From an uncultured Porphyromonadaceae bacterium (GTDB lineage Bacteria > Bacteroidota > Bacteroidia > Bacteroidales > Muribaculaceae), in assembly GCA_900540625.1 (NCBI GenBank), contig UQGP01000023.1:1-37251 (forward strand): a stretch of 37,251 nt of DNA, given 5' to 3'. The translations under genes were made by a program, and so were the position numbers. Positions within the stretch are counted from its first letter, which is position 1. Each line of letters opens with the position of its first letter. This document shows positions 17,874 through 23,628 of the stretch, one piece after another. The notes under the pieces were generated by a model that did no database searches, was not told where the DNA came from, and saw only the letters and a list, made by a program, of their open reading frames with translations.

Positions 17874-18872
17874 ATGTCCACCATATACCTGAACCTCGGC
17901 AGCAATCTCGGCGACCGCCGCGCCAATATCGAAAGAGCCATACTGATGCTGGCTTCACGCTATCCGCAGTCACGCATACGTCGTGCCCCGGAGATACAGA
18001 GTGACGCTTGGGGATTCGATACGGTCAATCGTTTTATCAACGTCGGCATCGCCATCGACCTTCCCGAAGGCGTTGAGGTGGACCCGCTGGCATTATTAGA
18101 CCAGGTGCAGGCCATAGAGCAGACCATAGCTCCGGGCGAGACACACCGCAACACCTTGGGTGACTACATAGACCGCAGCATCGACATCGACATAATCGCT
18201 ATAGACGACTTGGTATACTCGCATCCGAGGCTCAAAATTCCGCACCCACATGCCGGCGCGCGCGCATTTGTGATGCGACCCATGCACTTTCTGCGACCGG
18301 GATGGACACCCGAAAACACCATAGCCGCCGGTGCGCCGCGCAAAAAGACCACGGCCGAGATGCACCGCGATACGCTCGAACAATTCCATTCCAAAGAAAA
18401 ATTGCCGCTGATAGTGGTGCTGGATAATATCCGTTCGCTCAATAATATAGGTGCTATATTCCGTACATGCGACGCCTTTGCAGTGCGACATATATGCTTG
18501 TGCGGTATCACTGCCACACCGCCTTCGGTGGAGATACACAAGACAGCTCTCGGTGCCGAGGATTCGGTGGACTGGTCGTATTACGACAACACCCTCGAAG
18601 CCATATCCGTACTGCACAATCGCGGATATGCAGTATGCTGCCTCGAACAGGTACACGGCAGTGTATCTTTGCAAGATTTTGACCCGAAGGACGGTCGCGG
18701 ATATGCCGTAGTTGTCGGCAACGAAGTCGATGGAGTGGACCCGGCCGTTGTGGCTGCCAGTGACATATACCTCGAGATACCGCAATTCGGTACCAAACAT
18801 TCGCTCAATGTCAGCGTCTCTGCCGCTATAGCCATGTGGCACATAGCCATTCGCCTTGCCGGCAACACCTGA
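17874..18872 (+). CDS. folK: Fusion of folate enzyme HPPK (FolK) with a SpoU-type RNA methyltransferase
   Basis: This 332-residue protein has two domains. Residues 1 to about 145 are 6-hydroxymethyl-7,8-dihydropterin pyrophosphokinase: YLNLGSNLGDR at the start, NRFINVGIAID, then RSIDIDIIAID (101-111) and IPHPHAGARAFV (123-133). Residues about 175-330 are a SpoU/TrmH-family RNA 2'-O-methyltransferase with its three motifs: DNIRSLNNIGAIFRTCDAF (184-202), GNEVDGVD (282-289) and IPQFGTKHSLNVSVSAAIA (302-320). There is no stop or frame change between them, and a short linker rich in charged residues joins them. One polypeptide would combine folate synthesis with tRNA or rRNA methylation. I do not know how widespread the fusion is. 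The RNA target is unknown. Confidence 0.9.
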   Translation: MSTIYLNLGSNLGDRRANIERAILMLASRYPQSRIRRAPEIQSDAWGFDTVNRFINVGIAIDLPEGVEVDPLALLDQVQAIEQTIAPGETHRNTLGDYIDRSIDIDIIAIDDLVYSHPRLKIPHPHAGARAFVMRPMHFLRPGWTPENTIAAGAPRKKTTAEMHRDTLEQFHSKEKLPLIVVLDNIRSLNNIGAIFRTCDAFAVRHICLCGITATPPSVEIHKTALGAEDSVDWSYYDNTLEAISVLHNRGYAVCCLEQVHGSVSLQDFDPKDGRGYAVVVGNEVDGVDPAVVAASDIYLEIPQFGTKHSLNVSVSAAIAMWHIAIRLAGNT

Positions 18873-18893
18873 CGGTATCCCGCCACCACCGCC

Positions 18894-18924
18894 TTTCACG
18901 CTTTAAGAAAAATGGCTACCTTTG
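18894..18924 (+). promoter_or_regulatory. Putative promoter of the island operon
   Basis: TTTC (18894-18897), 19 bases, then TACCTTTG (18917-18924) resemble the -33/-7 consensus. Transcription would start near 18931, just before the ATG chosen for the DinD-like gene, which supports that start. No SOS-box-like palindrome was recognised next to it. Confidence 0.5.
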
Positions 18925-18946
18925 CGGTAGTATTAAGGACCATGAA

Positions 18947-19786
18947 ATGAAAGCAGAAGAAATAAAACAATTATTCGAGAGCTTCGAGGCCATAGCCATA
19001 GAATATGAAGGCGTCGAATGTTGGAGTGCACGTGAACTTTATTCTGTACTGGGATATGCCCGATGGGATCGTTTCAAAGAAGCTATAAACAGGGCCAAAG
19101 AGTCCTGCGTAAATGCAGGAGAGTCAATTACCGACCATTTTTCCAACGTCGGGAAAATGGTCTTGCTTGGATCAGGTGCTGAACGTCAGATAGATGACAT
19201 ACTGTTGACGCGCTATGCCTGTTACCTTATAGCCCAAAACGGCGACCCTCGGAAGCCAGAAATAGCATTTGCACAAAACTATTTTGCCGTGCAGACGCGC
19301 CGCGCCGAGATTGTCCAACAACGCATCCTCGACCACGAACGCGTACAAGCTCGCGCCAAACTTGCCGAGACAGAAAACCGCCTTTCAGGCGTATTATACG
19401 AACGCGGGGTTGACTCGAAGGGATTTGCAATAATACGTACCAAAGGCGACCGGGCTCTATTCGGCCTCAATACAGCGCTTATGAAGCGCCGCGTCGGCGC
19501 ACCCGATAAACGCCCCCTTGCCGACTTCCTTTCAACAGTCGCAATCAAGGCTAAAGACCTGGCTGCAGAGATGACTTCGGTCAATGTCCAACAAAAAGAC
19601 CTCCACGGACAAATAGCGATAGAGGGCGAACATGTGGACAACAATACTGCTGTTCGCGGAATGTTGCTCGACCGTGGCATCCGCCCCGAAACCCTGCCAC
19701 CGGGCGAGGACGTCAAGAAAGTGGAACGCCGCCTGAAAGCTGACGAGAAAAAGATACTTCCCAAACCCTCAAAGAAAAAACAGTAA
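18947..19786 (+). CDS. dinD: DinD-like DNA-damage-inducible protein
   Basis: This 279-residue protein resembles DinD (BRO-N-like N-terminal domain with WSARELYSVLGYARWDRFKEAI, then LTRYACYLIAQNGD). In E. coli DinD is LexA-controlled and inhibits RecA filament pairing; family members are often found in mobile or restriction-related clusters. I chose the ATG at 18947 because the promoter element ends only 22 bases upstream and the family begins here; the frame is open about 110 bases further left. Its TAA stop shares one base with the ATG of the methyltransferase (TAATG), so the two are translationally coupled. The end is lysine-rich. A regulatory role for the adjacent modification genes is inference. 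Confidence 0.82.
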   Translation: MKAEEIKQLFESFEAIAIEYEGVECWSARELYSVLGYARWDRFKEAINRAKESCVNAGESITDHFSNVGKMVLLGSGAERQIDDILLTRYACYLIAQNGDPRKPEIAFAQNYFAVQTRRAEIVQQRILDHERVQARAKLAETENRLSGVLYERGVDSKGFAIIRTKGDRALFGLNTALMKRRVGAPDKRPLADFLSTVAIKAKDLAAEMTSVNVQQKDLHGQIAIEGEHVDNNTAVRGMLLDRGIRPETLPPGEDVKKVERRLKADEKKILPKPSKKKQ

Positions 19787-20874
19787 TGGCCAACGAATCA
19801 CTATCGGCGGCTAAAGCCGCAAAGAACGACGAGTTCTACACGCAGTACTACGACATCGAGCGCGAAATCAACGCCTACCTCGAATACGACCCCGATGTCT
19901 TTCGTGGTAAGACCGTACTGCTGCCTTGCGATGACCCAGAATGGAGCAATTTCACGCTCTATTTTGCCCAGCACTTTCAGACACTGGGTTTGAAAAAGCT
20001 GATTTCCACGTCATACGCTGCCGAAAGCAAGAAATACAGGACGCCATACCAGCCCTCATTATTCGAACAAGATGCGCCCCAGTTCGACCCGGCAAAGACC
20101 TCCGTGCGCGGCAAAATCTTCGTGCTCGATCACGACATTGACGGCGACGGGCGCATCGACTTCCACGACCTCGAATGGCGCTACCTTGACGGTGACGGCG
20201 ACTTCCGCAGCGCCGAAGTCACCGCCCTGCGCGACCAGGCCGACATCATCGTCACCAACCCACCTTTCTCGCTTTTCCGCGAATTCCTCGCTTGGATTGT
20301 CGAAGCCGATAAGAAATTTGTTATTATAGGGAATATGAACGCTTTGACATATCGCGAAGTATTTCCCTTGATTAAAAACAACAAGATTTGGCTGGGAAAT
20401 GGTTTTCATAATGGGAATGCCTACTTTCGACCAGTTGGTGAGCGTGAATACGCATCCGGAGTTAAAGATGATAACACCGGGCTTGTAAAATTCAGAAATT
20501 GCTGTTGGTTTACCAACATCGACCACGGACGCCGCCACCAGCCATTATCGCTAATGACCATGGAAGAAAACATCATGTATTCCAAGCACAAGGAAATCCG
20601 TGGCAAAGGCTATGCCCACTATGATAATTATGACGCCATAGAAGTTCCCTACACGGATGCAATTCCGTCCGACTATTACGGCGTTATGGGTGTCCCTATC
20701 ACTTTCCTTGACAAGTACTGCCCGGAGCAATTCGAAATATTAGGTGCTACTGAAAGCGAGGGGAAAGGATTCTCTAATGGCCTGTGGTTATCGGACTGCG
20801 GTGTTTCACAACCGCTTGTAAATGGTGTCAGAGTATACAAACGAATTTTTATCAAGCGCAGGCCAATCGCCTAA
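19786..20874 (+). CDS. Adenine-specific DNA methyltransferase, EcoRI-methylase family, with switchable C-terminus
   Basis: This 362-residue protein belongs to the EcoRI methylase family, whose members methylate adenine in a short DNA target using S-adenosylmethionine. The N-terminus (KNDEFYTQYYDIEREI) and the LLPCDDPEWSNFTLYF block are typical. The catalytic NPPF motif is in DIIVTNPPFSLF near residue 160. From Phe316 (codon 20731-20733) to the end, the 47 residues form module A, ending in VYKRIFIKRRPIA. The 13-bp sequence TCGAAATATTAGG lies exactly at the start of this module and recurs twice in inverted orientation downstream, each time followed by a different end of the same family. The gene overlaps dinD by one base. 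The DUF262-HNH nuclease follows after the inverted modules. Confidence 0.88.
   Translation: MANESLSAAKAAKNDEFYTQYYDIEREINAYLEYDPDVFRGKTVLLPCDDPEWSNFTLYFAQHFQTLGLKKLISTSYAAESKKYRTPYQPSLFEQDAPQFDPAKTSVRGKIFVLDHDIDGDGRIDFHDLEWRYLDGDGDFRSAEVTALRDQADIIVTNPPFSLFREFLAWIVEADKKFVIIGNMNALTYREVFPLIKNNKIWLGNGFHNGNAYFRPVGEREYASGVKDDNTGLVKFRNCCWFTNIDHGRRHQPLSLMTMEENIMYSKHKEIRGKGYAHYDNYDAIEVPYTDAIPSDYYGVMGVPITFLDKYCPEQFEILGATESEGKGFSNGLWLSDCGVSQPLVNGVRVYKRIFIKRRPIA
20732..20744 (+). repeat. Inversion repeat copy 1 (inside the methyltransferase gene)
   Basis: TCGAAATATTAGG, within a 15-base match ATTCGAAATATTAGG shared with copy 3. It encodes the EILG of FEILG at the junction between the constant part of the methyltransferase and module A. 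Copies 2 and 3 lie in the opposite orientation. Confidence 0.85.
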
Positions 20875-21028
20875 TCAGCAGTCGGGCATATGTTGAAGAT
20901 AACTCCCCATTAATTATGACTGCACCTCTACGGTTTAAATCAGCATATTTGGGCGTATCCTCAAGGGTATATTCCTTGGTTTTAATTCCCCATTCATTCC
21001 CTCTATCAGTTATCCCTAATATTTCGAC
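20852..21028 (-). other. Silent module B: alternative methyltransferase C-terminus
   Basis: On the minus strand this reads 58 residues and a TGA stop. It starts VEILGITDRGNEWG, contains AVIINGELSSTYARLLIRRL and ends ACA. It aligns with module A of the active gene: the same EILG start, an NG near the end, and a final Y-x-R-[IL]-x-I-[KR]-R pattern (TYARLLIRRL against VYKRIFIKRR). It has no start codon or promoter of its own and begins exactly at repeat copy 2. Its last codons overlap the last codons of module A on the opposite strand (20852-20874). It would be expressed only after inversion. Confidence 0.78.
21015..21027 (-). repeat. Inversion repeat copy 2
   Basis: The plus strand reads CCTAATATTTCGA, the exact reverse complement of copy 1. 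It begins module B. It is in the same orientation as copy 3, 106 bases away. Confidence 0.85.
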
Positions 21029-21041
21029 CTCCTCTTTATTG

Positions 21042-21134
21042 CTAAACGTTTATTTTATCAATACCATTGACGGTGGCAGTCGCGAAATCCCAGGGTCCAT
21101 CTGACCCATGATTAAAAACTCCTAATATTTCGAA
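21042..21134 (-). other. Silent module C: shorter, probably truncated, methyltransferase C-terminus
   Basis: On the minus strand this reads 30 residues and a TAG stop: FEILGVFNHGSDGPWDF, then ATATVNGIDKINV. It starts at repeat copy 3 in the same frame as the other modules and keeps the VNG seen in module A. It stops before the Y-x-R-I-x-I-K-R end found in A and B. Only 13 bases separate its stop codon from the first codon of module B. It may be a decayed module, left by a deletion at repeat copy 2, or a short functional variant. Confidence 0.65.
21121..21133 (-). repeat. Inversion repeat copy 3
   Basis: The plus strand reads CCTAATATTTCGA, identical to copy 2 and the exact reverse complement of copy 1; the match to copy 1 extends to 15 bases. 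It ends 20 bases before the start codon of the DUF262-HNH gene, so any inversion leaves that gene's immediate leader unchanged. Confidence 0.85.
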
Positions 21135-21153
21135 TAAATAACAACAGAAACCA

Positions 21154-22317
21154 ATGAAAACGAAATTACATACCGAATGGACTATAGCCGACATCTGTGA
21201 CGGCTTTGTCTATAACGAACTTGAAGCCAAAGGACTTTTTGGAATGGGCGGACGCTTGACCATTCAGCCGGAGTATCAACGTAACTATATTTACGCCGAT
21301 GGCAAGCGCGATGTTGCCGTCGTAGACTCGGTATTGAAGGGTTATCCACTGGGTGTGATTTATTTCGTAAAGACAGCCGACGGGCGCTACGAGGTATTGG
21401 ACGGACAGCAACGCATTACATCACTGGGGCGTTTTGTCAACGGTAAACTCGGTATTAAGGACGAGAACGGTCTGCCGCAGAGCATCGGCTCTATGCCCAA
21501 GGAAATGCGCGAGATGTTTCTGGATACGCACCTGCTAATTTACGAATGTGAAGGTACCGAGTCCGAAATTAAGGAATGGTTCCGTACAATTAATATTGCC
21601 GGAATTCCACTCAACAATCAAGAACTGCTCAACGCCGTCTATTCCGGGCCGTTTATCACCGCCGCAAAGGCCGTTTTCAGCAATTCGCAATCTTCGAAAG
21701 TGCAGATGTGGGGTGCTTACGTCAGCGGCGCTGTCAATCGCCAGGACTTTCTCGCGACCGCTCTCGAATGGGTGAGCCGCGGTAAGGCGGAAGAATATAT
21801 GCGCGACCATCGTTTCAGCTCCGACATCCGGGAGCTTGTGAATTACTTTGACTCGGTCATTGACTGGGTGCGTTCCGTATTCCCGTTTGTCGAGTCCGAG
21901 ATGAGGGGACTGCCCTGGGGTGAATTATACGAGCGCTATCACGCCACACCATACAATCCGACCTATATGAAACGCCGTGCTCGGGAGCTATACGCCGACC
22001 CCTATGTGAAAAACCGTCGGGGTATCTTCGAGTACCTGTTGGGCGGCGAGACCGATACACGCCTCCTTGACATCCGCATATTTGACGAAGCAACAAAGCG
22101 AGCTGTCTATGCCAGACAGACAGAGGAAGCTAAGGCTGCCGGTATATCTAATTGTCCCTATTGTGCTATCGGCCACGATGCTTCGGCACACAAGATTTGG
22201 AAACAAAGCGAAATGGATGCCGACCACGTAACAGCATGGAGTAAAGGCGGAAAAACGGATATACAAAATTGTCAGATGCTCTGTAAGCATCATAACCGCG
22301 CTAAAGGCAATCGCTGA
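21154..22317 (+). CDS. DUF262 and HNH nuclease protein (probable restriction component)
   Basis: This 387-residue protein has an N-terminal DUF262 domain (ParB-like NTPase fold), seen from IQPEYQRNYIY (37-47) and LDGQQRITSL (82-91). Its C-terminal HNH nuclease domain has a CPYC pair near residue 334, then MDADHVTAWSKGGKTD (His358) and IQNCQMLCKHHNRAKGN. The first His, the Asn and the last His or Asn of the HNH motif are present. DUF262 plus HNH is the layout of GmrSD-like type IV restriction enzymes and relatives, which cut DNA according to its modification state. Next to a methyltransferase, a role as the cutting partner is a fair inference. Whether it attacks unmodified or modified DNA cannot be read from the sequence. 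Confidence 0.82.
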   Translation: MKTKLHTEWTIADICDGFVYNELEAKGLFGMGGRLTIQPEYQRNYIYADGKRDVAVVDSVLKGYPLGVIYFVKTADGRYEVLDGQQRITSLGRFVNGKLGIKDENGLPQSIGSMPKEMREMFLDTHLLIYECEGTESEIKEWFRTINIAGIPLNNQELLNAVYSGPFITAAKAVFSNSQSSKVQMWGAYVSGAVNRQDFLATALEWVSRGKAEEYMRDHRFSSDIRELVNYFDSVIDWVRSVFPFVESEMRGLPWGELYERYHATPYNPTYMKRRARELYADPYVKNRRGIFEYLLGGETDTRLLDIRIFDEATKRAVYARQTEEAKAAGISNCPYCAIGHDASAHKIWKQSEMDADHVTAWSKGGKTDIQNCQMLCKHHNRAKGNR

Positions 22318-22364
22318 CACCATCGAATGTTGTATATTATGTGGAAACTAAAAAATCCACATAT

Positions 22365-23306
22365 ATGCATAACAATCTTACGTTCGGCCAAGTGGCCGTT
22401 CTCTGGAAAGAACACAAACGCGAAGTGGTAAAACATTCCACGTTTTGCGCCTATGCTCTCACTCTCAAGGTGCATTTGCTGCCGACATTCGGCAATGTCG
22501 ATGGTATTAGCGAGTCGCAGGCACAACAGTTCGTCTTTGACAAACTACGTGCCGGGTTGAGTTGTAAAAGTGTCCACGACATCGTGGCCGTGATGAAGTC
22601 TGTTGTTCGGTTCGGCGCAAAACACGGAATCTTTCCGGCCGAAACATGGGATATATCTTACCCAAGATCTACTGCTGCGAAGAAACTGCCGGTGCTGTCA
22701 CTCGCAGATCACAAAAGATTGCTCAATACATTGTATGCTGCGCCTACCACGCAGAATATTGGTGTACTTGTCGCTTTGTGTACAGGTATGCGAATGGGCG
22801 AGGTGTGTGCCCTGCGTTGGGATCATGTGAGCTTTGAAAGCCGCACCATCACTGTGGACGGTACTTTCGGGCGCGTTTACGATTGCGAGGCACGTAGCAC
22901 CGATCACTATATTTCTTCGCCCAAAACGCGCAGTTCCAACAGGGAAATCCCTGTTTCATCGCAACTTTTGTCGGCGCTCCGCAAGGTCCGCCGTCTACAA
23001 ATATACGGCGAATATGTCGTTGGCAACGGCACCGAACCCAAAGATCCGCGCAACTACCGCGAGACCTTTGTCCGGCTGCTAAGACGTATGGATATACCGC
23101 GTATAGTCTTTCACGGGCTGCGCCACACTTTCGCCACCCGGTGCATCGAGAGCGGTTGCGATGTCAAGACTGTCAGCGCCATCCTCGGCCATTCAAACGT
23201 GGCCACAACGCTCAACCTCTATGTCCATCCCGACCTCGGCCAAAAGAAGCGCTGCATCGAGCGTCTTGGTCGGTATATGGCGGAGGCATCCCGGCGCCTG
23301 ATATAG
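22365..23306 (+). CDS. Tyrosine recombinase, candidate invertase of the methyltransferase cassette
   Basis: This 313-residue protein is a tyrosine recombinase or phage-type integrase. It has a core-binding domain (LTFGQVAVLWKEHKREVVKHST) and a catalytic domain with a full active set: Arg in TGMRMGEVCALRW, Lys in SPKTRSSNREIPV, His and Arg in FHGLRHTFATR, His in LGHSNVATT and the nucleophile Tyr in LNLYVHPD. The ATG start fits the domain; a GTG in frame at 22341 is an alternative that adds eight residues. It follows the DUF262-HNH gene by fewer than 50 bases and precedes a terminator, so it is probably the last gene of the island operon. Related enzymes of this size invert promoters and restriction specificity genes in Bacteroides. 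It could instead be the integrase that moved the island. Confidence 0.88.
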   Translation: MHNNLTFGQVAVLWKEHKREVVKHSTFCAYALTLKVHLLPTFGNVDGISESQAQQFVFDKLRAGLSCKSVHDIVAVMKSVVRFGAKHGIFPAETWDISYPRSTAAKKLPVLSLADHKRLLNTLYAAPTTQNIGVLVALCTGMRMGEVCALRWDHVSFESRTITVDGTFGRVYDCEARSTDHYISSPKTRSSNREIPVSSQLLSALRKVRRLQIYGEYVVGNGTEPKDPRNYRETFVRLLRRMDIPRIVFHGLRHTFATRCIESGCDVKTVSAILGHSNVATTLNLYVHPDLGQKKRCIERLGRYMAEASRRLI

Positions 23307-23355
23307 TATACAAAAATATAATATGTAAGCATAAATATCTATAATACAATATATT

Positions 23356-23391
23356 GGCGGCGTGAAGGCGTATTGTGCGCCGTCACGCCGT
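23356..23391 (+). terminator. Terminator of the island operon
   Basis: A stem of CGGCGTGA (23358-23365) and TCACGCCG (23383-23390) continues inward as GGCG/CGCC after single unpaired bases. A T-run (23398-23402) follows a few bases downstream. It lies about 50 bases after the recombinase stop codon, in an AT-rich stretch. Confidence 0.7.
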
Positions 23392-23435
23392 CCACTATTT
23401 TTCGGCGGAATAGCTGCTATGTTAAAGATTATTGC

Positions 23436-23443
23436 TACCTTTG
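23436..23443 (+). promoter_or_regulatory. Putative -7 element for the TonB-dependent receptor gene
   Basis: TACCTTTG matches TAnnTTTG. The leader to the receptor start codon would be about 180 bases; it contains a small GCCTTT/AAAGGC hairpin (23541-23555) and is AT-rich. Nothing else was recognised in the intergenic stretch 23307-23628. Confidence 0.45.
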
Positions 23444-23628
23444 AATGCACGTTAAACAGATTTACCCTCTGAGTAATGATACAAAGCAATTGATTCACAA
23501 CTATTTCGGGACTGCGTATGGTTTCGAAAGCGTCTTTAGTGCCTTTTCCAAAGGCTTATATTTAACATGAAAAAATTGTAATTAGATATATCAATATTCA
23601 CCCTAACCACTAAATCACATTTTTTGGA

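Larger units (their letters stand above)
20731..21134. other. Proposed invertible cassette (mini-shufflon) of methyltransferase C-termini
   Basis: The segment between repeat copy 1 and copies 2 and 3 holds one active module (A, + strand) and two silent ones (B and C, - strand). The repeats fall at the same codon phase in all three modules, so inversion between 1 and 2 (296 bp) or 1 and 3 (402 bp) would join the constant gene to B or C in frame. Predicted proteins are 362 residues (A), 373 (B) and 345 (C). Copies 2 and 3 are direct repeats of each other, so recombination between them could delete module C. A tyrosine recombinase gene 1.2 kb downstream is the likely catalyst. Inversion itself is inferred from this one orientation. 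Confidence 0.8.

Noticed and set aside
20784..21104. Plus-strand open frame of 106 codons across the end of the methyltransferase gene
   Set aside because: It is the antisense shadow of the minus-strand modules B and C and crosses into the methyltransferase gene in another frame; the minus-strand reading shows clear family resemblance, this one none.
20852..21134. A second, broken methyltransferase gene on the minus strand
   Set aside because: Both fragments begin exactly at the 13-bp repeat and in the same codon phase as the active gene, and no trace of an N-terminal half exists. Random decay of a full second copy would not leave such borders.
18915..23443. Shared GCTACCTTTG at both ends of the island (18915-18924 and 23434-23443) as attachment sites
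   Set aside because: Both copies are promoter -7 elements of the common TAnnTTTG type, and the match ends after ten bases, so shared promoter consensus explains it better.
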